Below are positions 42,129 through 56,141 of a stretch of DNA of 64,000 bases, piece after piece (the stretch's first letter is position 1; every line of letters starts with the position of its first letter). The translations under genes were made by a program, and so were the position numbers. The DNA comes from Chrysomallon squamiferum (Eukaryota; Mollusca; Gastropoda; Neomphalida; Peltospiridae): positions 9,440,193 through 9,504,192 of the forward strand of contig CM022675.1 of assembly GCA_012295275.1 (NCBI GenBank), given 5' to 3'. The notes beneath the pieces were generated by a model. The model did not search any database. It had not been told where the DNA came from and was given only the letters and a program-made list of their open reading frames with translations.

Positions 42129-43932
42129 CTGTAAGAAAAGAAAATATTATACTGAAGATTCAGAAGCATAAAAAAAAAAAAAAATTGAAATGAAATAAAA
42201 TAATAAGAATAAATAAATAAATAAACAAATAATTGAAAAAAAATATAGAAAAAAAAAAAAAAAAATAAAGTAAATAAATAAATGAGTAAAGTAAAATAAA
42301 GTCATGTAATGTAATGTAAAATAAAACAAATTAAAATTAAAAAATAGAATATGTACTTCTGATAAAATATATAATAGAAATAATAGTTTCTTATAAGAGT
42401 TTGTCTGTTATAATAATAAGAATAATAATTATAATAATAATATATAATAATAAAGCAATAATTTTTAAAACAAATAACAAAGTAATATACCAGAATTAAA
42501 TTAATGCACAAACAAAAAAATGGCTTATAATAATATTTTGGCTTTATCACATTTTGATGTATTTAATATGAATCATGCTATCAACAGATACATATATTTC
42601 TATAAATAAATGTGTTTATAAATACTCAACAGATGCTGCAGAGAAATGTATGCATAAAAATACTCAACAGATATAAATGCACATTTTTCAGTTTTTGTGC
42701 AGAAATAATTTTTTTTATAATTTCATCCAATGTTTTAATAATATATTTGTTTTAAAAAAAAAAAAAAAAAAAAAATTTCAAAACATTCTTATCAACTCTT
42801 GTCAAGTGTTGTAAGAAATTAATTTTTATTCTAATCAAAAACTTACCAAATGTTTTTAAGGAACTGTTTTTATTTATCCATTAAAAAAAAAAAAACCTTA
42901 CCAAAAGCTATAATTATCCAATTTGTTTTCCTCTAATCAAACATTTACCCAGTGTTACTCTCAGTAACAGACATTTTTTTACCTAATCAACAACTTACCC
43001 AGTTTTTGGAGAAACTGATGCTGTTGCTGGACTGTTTTCTTAAGTCCTCCAATGATTTTTTTTAACTCTGCCAGTTCCTCGTTGGCAGAAATCGAAGGAA
43101 ACAAAAGCAACTCCTCTTGATTCTGATAACCAGACCTGAGTTTCGAAACAAGAAGGTTGAGCTCTTCAATTTCTTTGTCTTTTGCTTCCATCGTTGCCTT
43201 CGCGTCTTCCTCGCACAGTCTCAGACGAGCACATTCATTTTCCAGCTCCTTTATTTTCAAACTCAGCTTGCCTTCAATGTCATGGTTATACGCCTGCCAA
43301 TGATGTTCCCCAATCTTCGCCAAAGCGTCCAGAAGCTCTTTCTGGCAGTGCTGCAGGTTCTCCGTCAGACTATGGTTGTCGTCTTCAAGCTGCCTGACTT
43401 GCGACATCAACGAATCAATTAGCTTTTGCTTTCTGTCGCTTTCTTCCTGCAACTGTTTGTATTTACTCTCCATTTTCTGCAAGTTCTCGGTGTACGACGC
43501 TCTGACCGTGTCGAACTTCTGCACCTGCGTCTGGAGCTGATTCAGCTCGCGTTTCAACTGTCGAATGTAACCCTGGGTGGCTGCTGCATCACTACCGCCT
43601 GCAGCCGATGCCGGAACGTCGGCCATTGCTGCCGCACCTTGCGAATTGTAGCTCATCGGAAAGTCGCACTCGTTGTAACTCATTCTCAGGCTGCTGGTTT
43701 TGTCGACACTTCTGAGGGCACGCGTAAGGCTTTGGTTTTTCAGCGCAATGTCATTGTAGCGTTTTTTCAGATCGAAGTACGCTGTCTGTAGGGCGAAGAG
43801 TGCTGTGTTATTTCGTGTTGTAGGTAGAATGTTTTCGGGTAGGGTGCTGCAAGATACGTTTATGTGGCCGTCCAATTCGTCGCTGATGTCCTGGTCTTTT
43901 AAGATGCTGATGTCATCATCACAATAATCCAT
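41287..43932 (-). CDS. AZI2/TBKBP1: TBK1-binding adaptor, AZI2/TBKBP1 family
   Basis: Predicted 591-residue cytoplasmic adaptor from coding exons 43932-42999 and 42128-41287 (one phase-1 GT-AG intron of 870 bp). Residues 4-12 (CDDDISILK) and 46-70 (FALQTAYFDLKKRYNDIALK) match the vertebrate AZI2/NAP1 and TBKBP1/SINTBAD N-terminus (EDDICILN; HFALVTAYEDIKKR). Residues 121-265 are coiled coil, with KIKELENECARLRL near 226-239 where the TBK1/IKKe-binding segment should lie. A Ser-rich linker follows. Two CALCOCO-type zinc fingers end the protein: C509/C512/H527/C531 and C554/C557/H573/H577, the second close to TAX1BP1 (CPMC...FENHVQTHF). Vertebrate AZI2 lacks such a finger; TBKBP1 (about 615 aa) has one, so the domain plan is nearer TBKBP1. 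By family knowledge it would link TBK1/IKKe to innate signalling or selective autophagy. One-to-one orthology is not resolved. Confidence 0.88.
42999..43932 (-). CDS. AZI2/TBKBP1: AZI2/TBKBP1-like, coding exon 1
   Basis: Encodes residues 1-311 plus one base: the acidic DDDISIL start, the conserved FALQTAYFDLKKR helix and the long coiled coil. Ends at a GTAAGT donor (42998-42993). The ATG gives the conserved family N-terminus directly, which fixes the start. Confidence 0.92.
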
Positions 43933-45650
43933 AACGCAACTGCACTCTCATTTCTAGTTTTAAAAATTGAAATAAAACTTTAAATCAGTTTGTATAGATA
44001 ATATAATGTTGTACAAAAAAAAATTAAAAGATTTTTATATATATATATATATATGTATATGTAAAGAAATAAAATAAATATATAAAATAACATACAATAA
44101 ATAAATATATATATATAAAATAACATACAATAAATAAATAAATAAACAAATAAAAATAAATAAATAGATATAAAATAACATACATTAAATCAATAAATAA
44201 ATAATGTAAATAAATAGAGTGAAATGAAATGAAATAAATTAACTAACTAAATAAATATATAAATAAATACATATTTAAAAAAAATCAAATTTTTTAATTA
44301 GAAACAAAAAAGCTACTACTGTGATAACCTCAACTACTACAACTTACTGTTATTGCTACTGCTACAATTATCAACATTATAGTACTAATAATGATGATGA
44401 TGATGATACAAAGTAGTAACTATAATAATAATAATGGTGGTAATGGTAGTATTAATAGTAGTAGTAGTACTACTACAAGTGTAAGTAACAGTAGTAGTAG
44501 TAGTAGTAGTAGTAATAATTATAATAATAGCAGTAGTAGTTGACGCAGCTACACTAATAATGATATTCATAATCATGGTGATTACAGATTTATTATCTTA
44601 ACTTCTTTTCTAAAGAAATCTGTTGAAACTAAACATGAAAATAATTAATTAACCTTAGAGTTAAAACATTAACTTACAAAACCTGTGTAGTATTTTCTCT
44701 CCTAAATGTATATATGACTAACACAACGAAGAAGTAATTCAAACTGTTAAAACATTAACTTACAAAACAACTGTATTATTATCTCCTAAATGTATAAATA
44801 ATTAACACAACGAAGAAGTAATTACAACTGAGACAATTTATAACAATAATGAGATAGTCATACTTTTATAAATAAACTGTTTGTAAAATCCAAAAATACT
44901 AATAATACAATGACATAAAGCAATAGTGTTTATCGCTATGTCACATGTCTATGTGTTAACCTGTATTATGAAATTTGGCAAAGTTTCAGGATGGTGGTTT
45001 TGATAAGGTTAACAATGATTTTGTGAGTATGTCATTTACAATTACTGACATTCATAATTTTATTCTTTTCCTCCATATTTAATATTCATTATTCAGATTA
45101 ATAATAATAATAGCAGAAAAACAAACACAAAAAGTGCTAAATTAAAAACAATAAATGTATTTTTAATTAAATAAATTCACTGATGTCTAGATAAGATTAT
45201 TATAGGTATATTTGTTTTTCCTTGTATTGTGCCTTTTTGACTTATTTGTTTTTTGTTTAATTAACCTGAAACATTAAAATATTAAAAAGAGTAAGAAATA
45301 ATATGTACACGTATTAGTGTGGCTAATAATAGCAGTTAAACGTGCTATTGGTGTGTATGACTACTGCGGAAAATATTCCGACCTTTATCACTTTCTGATT
45401 TAGGCACATACAATCTACTTCTAGGTCACGATAATATGAAGATTGTTCTGGTGAGGTTTCGGCCGTTGGCAGTTTAATAATTATAGTTACAGATAATTAG
45501 AATTTATAGCTATAAAATTACATACCTGGTGTATGCTAAGTATTAATAACATTAGCTGGAAGGAAAAAAATATGAAAAAAATCACGTCCAACATTTAATG
45601 GACTAAGAACAATCTACACGTCGAAAAAAGGATCTAATATTCAGCGAAAA
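43933..45650. other. Upstream region of the AZI2/TBKBP1-like gene
   Basis: AT-rich with AAAT/TA runs (44030-44280) and ATT/TAG triplets (44390-44540). Probably holds the 5' UTR and promoter, but no upstream exon is recognisable. Confidence 0.4.
44661..44832. repeat. 86-bp tandem duplication
   Basis: TTAAAACATTAACTTACAAA at 44661 recurs at 44747. Both copies continue through TCTCCTAAATGTATA and ACACAACGAAGAAGTAATT with a few substitutions. Confidence 0.85.
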
Positions 45651-45652
45651 AC

Positions 45653-45662
45653 GGGAATTCCC
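45653..45662. promoter_or_regulatory. Perfect palindromic kB-type site, proximal
   Basis: GGGAATTCCC, inside the wider near-palindrome AAACGGGAATTCCCCGTTT. It matches the NF-kB/Rel consensus GGGRNNYYCC and lies 1.7 kb upstream of the start codon of the minus-strand TBK1-adaptor gene. Confidence 0.4.
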
Positions 45663-46049
45663 CGTTTGTCTACTGTTATTCATTTCCTTTTTGCGCCTTC
45701 TTTTCGTATCAGTCTATTTATGAGTCCGTTCGATTTGCTGCAAAATTTTGCGAAGGAAAATAGTTTCCGAAAATGGATTCATCAGTCCAGTGAAAGGACA
45801 GCATCATTATTTAAAAGCGCCATTATTAATACAGAACATATAACCTCATAAATTTTTATTATCAGTGACAATATATTTATTATTATTATTATTATTAGTT
45901 TTTGAGAATTAGTTACATAACCGGTAAAAAGTAAAAGAAATAATGTTTTCCAGTTAGTGGACTGCATACGCACAGACAACACACCTAAACACTTAAGTAC
46001 TTACAGATAAAAAGTCATTAATCTGAAAAAAATAATTAAATAAATGCTT

Positions 46050-46735
46050 ATAGAAACAAATAAAACAAAACTAAATAAATAAATAATGAACAAACAACTT
46101 AAACATGCATTTAAATAAACATACAAATCGGCAAAGAAAAACAATACCCGTAAATAAAAATATATAATGCAGCAAAACAAAACAAAACAAAATAAAATAA
46201 ATAAATAAATAAATAAATAATGAACAAAAAACTTAAAACATGCATATAAATAAATATACAAATCGGCAAAGAAAAACAATATAGGAAAAATAAAAATATA
46301 TAATGCAGCAAAAAAAAAAAAAAATAAATAAATAAAAAAAATAAAATAAAAAAGAATAAATAATGAACAAACAACTTAAAACATGCATATATATAAAAAT
46401 ACAAATTTGGCAAAGGAAAACAATATAGGAAAAATAAAAATATATAATGCAGCAAAACAAAATAAAATAATAAATAAATAAATAAAAATAAAATAAAATA
46501 AATAAATAAATAAATAATGAAAAAACAACTTAAAACATGCATAAAAATAAATATACAAATCGGCAAAGAAAAACAATACAGGAAAAAATAAAACTATATA
46601 TAATGCAGCAAAACAAAAAAAAAAAAAAAAAAAAAATAAATAATGAACAAACAACTTAAAACATGCATATAAATAAAAATACAAATGGGCAAAGGAAAAC
46701 AATGCAGGAAAAAATAAAAATATATAATGCAGCTA
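46050..46735. repeat. A-rich tandem array, five copies of 120-155 bp
   Basis: Each copy reads AATAATGAACAAACAACTTA, then AAACATGCATATAAATAAA, TACAAATCGGCAAAGAAAAA, CAATATAGGAAAAATAAAAA and TATATAATGCAGCAAAAC, followed by an A/AAAT linker of variable length. ACATGCAT lies near 46105, 46237, 46382, 46536 and 46661. The minus-strand frames (Phe/Leu/Tyr-rich) are repetitive and shift between copies. Confidence 0.9.
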
Positions 46736-46739
46736 AATA

Positions 46740-47297
46740 TGGTCAAACCTCTTGTATGACGCCCCCTCCCCCCATCCTGTCATATATCGAACCGGTTCTG
46801 CCGCACCAAAAATAGCTGTGCATAGATCGTCTGCATGTAATTTTACGTAACTGTATCCCGTTTTACCGCTCCTCACTATCTGTCATCCAAAAACTGCATT
46901 TATTTTAGTATCTTTGTAAGTGACTCTGTGAAGAAGTTTTCCCTGTCCCTTTCCCTGTTTTGTATTGCAAAACTACTGTCCACCGTGCAAAAATGAATCC
47001 CAAAAATGTCACCGAATCAAAAATGAATAAAAAAATAAAAATAAAATAAAAAAATTAAAAGTATCTATAATTTTTTCTTGAAAAAGGAAAATGACAAGAA
47101 TCGGCCGATGTTAATGGTTTAATGATTAGCGCCATCTTAATTTTTTTTTTTTTTTTTTAAATTCCTTTTCTTATTATTATTATTTTTATTTTTATTTTTA
47201 AAGTAAAGTTTTTGGTTAATACTTAATTATTTATCGTGCGATCCCCCCCCACCAAAAAAATAAATAAATAAATACATTTTTAAAAATCAAAAATCAA

Positions 47298-47328
<31 letters not shown>

Positions 47329-48423
47329 TAAAAATTGAAAAAAAAAAAGAAAAAAAAAAGAGGAATCTGAACTCTCTGTACATATTGTTGACCTCCATGA
47401 CAACTGTACACGCACAGCGCTAATTTTAGACAATTACAGTATACCCTCACCTTTTCGCGGTTCCCCATTCGCGGCCCCGCATATTCGCGGGTTAGGCTCT
47501 TAACCCTATCGCATCGTATGCTGGTATACCAGGCTAGCGTCATAATGTCATAAAAACAAATGCTCAGTAAACCGGGTTTTTGTAGGTCATAGAGACTTAA
47601 GTGCCTGAAGAGTAGGAATAATTACCTAAAGTGCTGTAAAGCAGCAGCTAAGCTGTGCCATACTGTACATTAGTGTTATCATCATCATCGTATGGCACTG
47701 CAAATTTCATCATCATTTTATTATCATTCATTATGGGTGACAGCACAAACAATATCAAATTTTTTCAATTATTATTGCAATACAGTACGTATTTTTTTAT
47801 AAATGCATACACTGTATATACAGTGCATATTTTTTGTGACCGTGTATTAATAATGTTTTTAATTGCATATTATTACTGAATTGAATAATGCGTACTGTAT
47901 TTATCTGTTTGCCTTTAAATTTGTTCCACTTTCTGTCAATTCTAATACATATGTTGTACATAGAAAATGACTTTACGGTACAGTAATACTGTATGGGTAA
48001 CTATGCTATGCGGTGTTACTGTCCTCCTGTACTTGCGTTTCTTTCTGATTAAAATATTGTTTCAGTACAAAATTAAAATGTGTTTACATTATCATTACTA
48101 CATTAGTGAAATACATAACTGCATGCAATATTACTACATTATTACTGTATTAATGAGTAAGAGTGTCTTTAGAAAGTGTTTGGGAAGCATTTAGTACCAT
48201 ATATAATCTCATAATAGACGTTTTAAAACTGCATCCAATATTCGCGGTTTTTCGCTATTCGCGGGGGGGGGGGGTAAAGAACGTAACCCCCGCGAATAGC
48301 GAGGGAATACTGTACTGAGTTTTTTGTCAATGTCGTTTTTCACAATTTCACAAAACCGTCCACCTCATTAGAGTGCCGAAGTCGAATGAGCATCAATACA
48401 GGCGTTACAAAGAGGTTTGATTG
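46740..48423. mobile_element. Outer pogo/Tigger-like non-autonomous DNA transposon
   Basis: The left end TGGTCAAACCTCTTGTATGA is matched by the inverted right end (reverse complement CAATCAAACCTCTTTGTAAC), each flanked by TA, the Tc1/mariner-superfamily target duplication. CAnTmRAACCTC-type ends are familiar from pogo/Tigger elements. No transposase frame is present. Without the nested element its length would be about 806 bp. The left TA lies at the end of the A-rich tandem array. Confidence 0.6.
47437..48312. mobile_element. Inner pogo/Tigger-like MITE nested in the outer element
   Basis: 876 bp bounded by TA dinucleotides (47435-47436 and 48313-48314). The left end CAGTATACCCTCACCTTTTC and the right end (reverse complement CAGTATTCCCTCGCTATTCG) form imperfect terminal inverted repeats. 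Subterminal TATTCGCGG motifs recur at both ends, and the right end can fold on itself around a G12 run. Only short frames with no transposase similarity are inside. Confidence 0.75.
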
Positions 48424-48805
48424 TAGATATAGTTATACAAATACATGTTAAAAAGGGATAACAAATACTGCGGTTAGATAATCTTTTAGATAAATAAATA
48501 ATTTAAAAAAAAAAAAAGTATTAGTACTTCAGAAAAACGATTATAAATATATAGCTGTGTATTTGGTTAAAAAGAAAAGGAAGGAAAAAATATATATTCA
48601 GTTTCTTTCTGTCCGTTTTAAAATTATTTGTCTTCGTTTCTCTGTAATTCACTGCTTTCTCAGAGCCCTCTCTCGCGCGCGCACAAACGCACGTGCGCAT
48701 TCCCTCACTGTCACTTTCCCCTCCTCTGCCTTTCTCTCGTTTAATGATTATATTTCGCGCGCCCACACTCACACACACACACACATTCCTTATCCTCTGT
48801 CTCAC

Positions 48806-51802
<2,997 letters not shown>

Positions 51803-51902
51803 ATGGAACCTTTGCAAACCACATGGCCTGTAATTATTCATCAATGTTTGGAAAAAACAGAATTGGGAAAATCCCTTTCACAGAAACGTTTTAAACTTCG
51901 CA
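51803..51902 (+). CDS. SPO16: SPO16 exon 1
   Basis: MEPLQTTWPVIIHQCLEKTE and onward; TTWPVIIHQCLE lines up with human TTTIIISSSLK, fixing the start. Ends phase 1 at GTAAGT. Confidence 0.88.
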
Positions 51903-52347
51903 GTAAGTTCTGAAACCACACGGTGAAGAGATATACTTTTTTTTTCTTTTTGTTAGAATCTCAAAAATGTCGCGCGTAAAAGTTTACCGAAAACTTTTAT
52001 TAGAAAATATTGATATACTTAAAATATTTTAAATGGTTTCTTGAAAATATTTTGGGAATTAATATTGATGGTTATATCGTATTTTAACTTTCCCTCAGGT
52101 ATTTATAATTTTAAAAATGTAAATTTAAATGTTTTAGTTTCAGAGTCTGTAACTCCACACAGCATTATCTTTCCCAAATCAGGAGTAGCTTTTCTACACG
52201 TTATTCTTTCAAGATCTCTTTGGGATTCTGGATCAGGTCACTTAAAACAAGATTTTATAAACAGGTAAGACATAATGCAAATACCAAGATCTTCAAATAA
52301 TATTTTTTTTTAATCACATTGTATATAATTCCTTGAATTTATTTAAA

Positions 52348-52378
<31 letters not shown>

Positions 52379-54335
52379 ATAATAGAAATAAAATAAAATA
52401 AAATAAATTATACTATCAAAGTAATTAAAAATAAATAAATATACCTTTAGTTAGAAACTTATAGGAGAAATATTTATATAATTTGATTTATGATAACCTT
52501 TTAATTAATTTCAGAATACTCTTGAATTTTTAAATAAATTATATGATTATAATAATAATTTTTAATTTTCGTTTTTTTTAATATGTTTTTTTTTTAGTAT
52601 TGACAAATTTGTTCAAGTACATCGCAATTGCTACATACTTGCCCAGGCATCCCTATATGGGGAAGAGGAATTCAAATTATGCTCAGTTATCCAGAGTCGG
52701 TAGGTTTAACAGATATAATAAATACTTTCTAGTTATACTGAATTAATAAATTTAATAAATATATCTTTGACTGAACAGCATTGTTAAATATAATAAGGTA
52801 AATATTTTATATGGCATAAACACATTTTTTAGTTTAATTAACAAACATATAATTCAAAATTTATTTGCATATTCAGTTTCTTTAAATTATGTTTCTTTAA
52901 GCAAATGTAATGACAGTCCAATATAAAAGCAATGTAAGGCAAATTTTTCAAACTAATTTTATACCACATTTCTATGAAATTGTAATATACCAACATAATA
53001 TGATAAAGTGGAATAATGTGTGTATCCAATATTTTTATTTTAATTACTGAAACAGTATCTATAATTAGAGCTTTTGTTATCTCCAATTTACCTTTTACGG
53101 ACTTATAATCATTGTTCTGCCATTAATATTTTAGTTCTTTCAAATTCAGATATCTGTCGACAACTTTGCAAATAGTTCCAATCCATAATGCCAGTGAAGG
53201 AGTAAAGGCCATGGTTAATATTGCAAAGGTATGAAAAGCATGAAAAATAATAAAGCTTACTGATTAATGATTTTGTGAAAATGATTTTTAATGCTTTTTA
53301 TTGACTTAAAAATAGTTATTTTCTTAATTTATATTAAATGGACATATTAAACTGTTCTGAAATTTAATTTGGATTTAAATGGATTTACACTAACTTAATA
53401 GTTTGAAGAATCAACTTTGTGGTTTTTCAGTTAAAATATATAATTGAAAAATTTAGTTTGACTGTATCCATTGTGTGCATGTTTTATTAAAATAATTCTT
53501 ATTACATTTATTCACTAATAAATAAATAATAGAATAACGGGGTTTCATTAAAATAATTTGGCTTTAACAATTCGTGTTAAATAAAAATAAAATAAATATA
53601 AAAATAGAATTAAACTTGTAAGTTGAAGAAAGTCGTGACATAAACATTGTTCACTGACATGACTTTTCAAGCTGCTTTGTAAATCAACTTCTGAGATGAT
53701 GTCTCAACGCTTTGAGGCACTTTTGCAGCACCATCTAGTGGATGAAACTGTCCCATCTGTTCTAAAACAGCTGCAGCTTGATGATCATCATATCCTTTCT
53801 TTTATCTTGATTTATCCAACAGTTTGTTCATATCATAAATGTGAATGACAAAATATAAGCTGTTTTCAAATAATTAGATTAAGACACTGTGTGATCGTAT
53901 ATTTTTGGAAAAAGGAGAGATTCTTTTAGACAAATGTTAAGAGATAAATTGAAATTCTGGATCTCCTTGACTGATAAGCAGTGCTTTGTTTCTTTGTATC
54001 AAGTTCTGAATCTATACTTAAGTGAACTATACTGTCAAATGAACTTTTTAAAATATAAAACATAGATATTGATGTTTTCAGAACTGATATATTTTTTTTT
54101 TTTTTTTTTTGTCATTGAAGGTTAATTAGAATAGTTTTAATTTGATTGTTATAGTGATAAATTGTGCCAAACATTTCCTTAACCATAACCACAGATACAG
54201 ATGTTGCAGGATGGAATTGGCAGCATTGCTTCAATAGCATCAGCTTCAAAAGAAGATCTCCTTGACTGCAGTCTTGACTCAGCAACAGCAGACAAAATAT
54301 TGGCTTTCTTTAAACAAAAACAACAAAAAGTTTAA
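51803..54335 (+). CDS. SPO16: SPO16 (C1orf146-like) meiotic crossover factor, six exons
   Basis: Predicted 235-residue protein; human SPO16 is 180. Exons are 51803-51902, 52099-52264, 52598-52699, 53150-53228, 53672-53789 and 54193-54335. SPO16 pairs with SHOC1/ZIP2 in an XPF-ERCC1-like, nuclease-dead complex that binds branched DNA and promotes meiotic crossovers. Residues 8-149 form the nuclease-like domain: HSIIFPKSGVAFLHV matches human SIIFSLSGVAFLLM, IDKFVQVHRNCYIL matches IEKFINIHQNSFLV, and LQIVPIHNASEGVKAMVNIA matches [20 protein letters not shown]. Residues 150-232 form a tandem helix-hairpin-helix: SVLKQLQLDDH, then GIGSIASIASASKEDLL and DKILAFFKQ, aligning without gaps to ERCC1 HhH2. 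Introns 1-4 are GT-AG; intron 5 looks U12-type AT-AC. The neighbouring RUNDC3 gene converges on it. Confidence 0.9.
52099..52264 (+). CDS. SPO16: SPO16 exon 2
   Basis: Starts after CTTTCCCTCAG and ends phase 2 at GTAAGA. Contains HSIIFPKSGVAFLHVILSRS, the most conserved block of the family. Confidence 0.93.
52598..52699 (+). CDS. SPO16: SPO16 exon 3
   Basis: Starts after TTTTTTTTTAG and ends phase 2 at GTAGGT. Encodes IDKFVQVHRNCYILAQASLY and GEEEFKLCSVIQ, matching human ALHGPEEWKLMFRIQ. Confidence 0.93.
53150..53228 (+). CDS. SPO16: SPO16 exon 4
   Basis: Starts after CAAATTCAG and ends phase 0 at GTATGA. Encodes YLSTTLQIVPIHNASEGVKA and MVNIAK, the end of the nuclease-like domain. Confidence 0.92.
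53672..53789 (+). CDS. SPO16: SPO16 exon 5 (first HhH)
   Basis: Starts after GACTTTTCAAG in phase 0 and reads LLCKSTSEMMSQRFEALLQH then HLVDETVPSVLKQLQLDDH, resembling human TTSKPYIDSICYRM...LQKIKL. It ends phase 1 directly before ATATCCTTT, an AT-type U12 donor. No GT donor keeps the frame and the alignment. Confidence 0.82.
53790..54192 (+). other. Predicted U12-type AT-AC intron of SPO16
   Basis: The 403-bp intron has a 5' end ATATCCTTT (exact U12 AT-AC donor), branch-point TTCCTTAAC at 54175-54183 (exact U12 consensus) and a 3' end CAC, with the branch A about 10 nt from the splice site. Splicing here joins phase 1 to phase 1 and gives a gap-free HhH2 alignment. The overlapping CACAG at 54190-54194 could act as a U2 acceptor for exon 4 if exon 5 is skipped, also in frame. 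Confidence 0.82.
54193..54335 (+). CDS. SPO16: SPO16 exon 6 (second HhH)
   Basis: Encodes QIQMLQDGIGSIASIASASK, EDLLDCSLDSATADKILAFF and KQKQQKV, then TAA. The GIGSI..SASKEDL hairpin and final helix resemble the second HhH of ERCC1. Confidence 0.9.
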
Positions 54336-54446
54336 ATCTGTTAAATGACACCATGACAAAGTATTTAAAATGAGTTAAGTTTTTGTTAAACAAATCTGGA
54401 ATATGGACGTTCAGTTATGGGTTTTTTGTCATTAATGTTTCAAAAT

Positions 54447-54452
54447 AATAAA
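54447..54452 (+). terminator. Likely poly(A) signal of SPO16
   Basis: AATAAA about 112 bp after the stop codon, followed by a TTTTGTTCTAAGTTTCTTTG U-rich stretch. Confidence 0.5.
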
Positions 54453-56109
54453 TTTTGTTCTAAGTTTCTTTGTATTTGACTAGATTTGTATTACTCAGTT
54501 ATTATATATATCTTTTTAGTTTTTCCCTTTCTATGTACTTTTCTTTATCAGTTTTGTTTGTCAAAATACTAATCCAATTTATTCTCCAAAAAATATTCAT
54601 CATAACACTGGTATATCAATACACATCTGTGCTTATATGTCATAAATATGCATATAAAAATTAAGAAGATTTAAAAATAACCAAACCCAAAAATATATAG
54701 CTTTTATAATGATACCTATATTTTTATACAACTTGTCATCAGTGTAAAATAAAACTTAATCAAACTTTACATAGTACATGCAATACATCTTATAATTATT
54801 AAACATTATTCTGATTCTGCAAGTGTGGTACTGCCACCAGATATAATTATTAGCTAAGTAATAAAAAAATTTAGTTACAGCTATAATTTTAATTTTATAA
54901 ACATGTTTTCATATCCACTCTTCATCTCATTTTAAAACAAACTACAGTGAGATATGCATGCTTGTATGTATTTGTGTGTGTGTGTGTCTGATCATGTAGA
55001 TTGTATATGTGTGCATGCATACAAGTATTTGAATCGCTGATAATACATAAATCTGTCAGTACATTTAGCAGTGATGATCTTTATAATATTAACAAGAATA
55101 ATAAATAGAAAATTTGAAGTCCATTAAGTGATATGTAACTCTTTATTCATATAATTAATCGAACATTTATGACAGGCAATTATTTCTTTTTAATCACAGA
55201 TTCAGTTTACTCAAACATACACAGCCAATTTGAGAACAAGCAAAAGTATAATTGATAAAATTTGCATAACAACATGTATATGTTTATATATATGTGCATC
55301 ATTATTTAATAGGTATCAGCTTACACATACAAATATACGTATATACTAAAAGATTACTTTTAAAAAACAGAGTATAATGGTTTATTTGAATGCAATTACA
55401 TATGGAATGCAATATCCACACTTAATTATGACTCAAGATCAATATCTTGGTCTTGAAATGAAATTTCTAAAAGAAAATTATTACCACTCGTAAATGTGAA
55501 AAATATGAACAAAAATTATTTTAACATTGATTTTAGTTTTGTTAAGTGTCAGGCAGTCTGTTATTAAAATATAAAATCATAACAACTAACACATCATGGA
55601 ATATCTAATGAGAGTTTATATTAAATTTTGTGTAAAGATCTGAATATTTTAATTTGAAGAATGTGGTTTATGAAAAGTAAGGTTTTCTTTCAGCTTTTTA
55701 ATTTTTGTTTTCCTTTGCTGATTTTCACTGACATTTTTACTAAGCACAATTTGTAATACAGTATAGTCATTTTACTTTACTATTTGATAGAGACTGATTG
55801 TGGATAAGTGGTTGTTAGAATGGGCATTACTGTCACCGTGGCAATGGGAATTCCTAAGATAACAATAACAATGGTTATCGTAGCTGATTTTTTAACTTGA
55901 AACATATTGTAAATTGGAAGTTTTAAGGAATGGCTGAAAAGGAATAACAGGCTAGAGATGAAAATAGAGTCAAGGAGGTAGTACCCTGAATATACGTGTA
56001 ATTCAACAAAAATATATAGCTGTTTTTATTAAAATTTTACAAGATATGGTAAGTTGTATTTAAAAATAATTTCAGCATTATTTAATTTTAAAATATACAT
56101 TATAATCAG

Positions 56110-56141
<32 letters not shown>

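Noticed and set aside
43117-43791. Plus-strand open frames opposite the adaptor gene
   Set aside because: They are antisense shadows of the coiled-coil exon; the minus frame has the conserved family motifs.
46001-46702. Overlapping minus-strand frames with repeated CFKLFVHYLF-like peptides
   Set aside because: The peptide repeats mirror the DNA repeat and change frame between copies; the array is A-rich non-coding DNA.
53672-53820. Reading SPO16 exon 5 onward through ATATCC into ILSFILIYPT, with a weak GTTTGT donor
   Set aside because: This adds residues with no match in the family and breaks the gap-free HhH alignment; the U12 boundary fits better.
55845-55853. Third GGGAATTCC in the window
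   Set aside because: The tenth base is T, so it is not the full palindrome, and it lies between convergent 3' ends.
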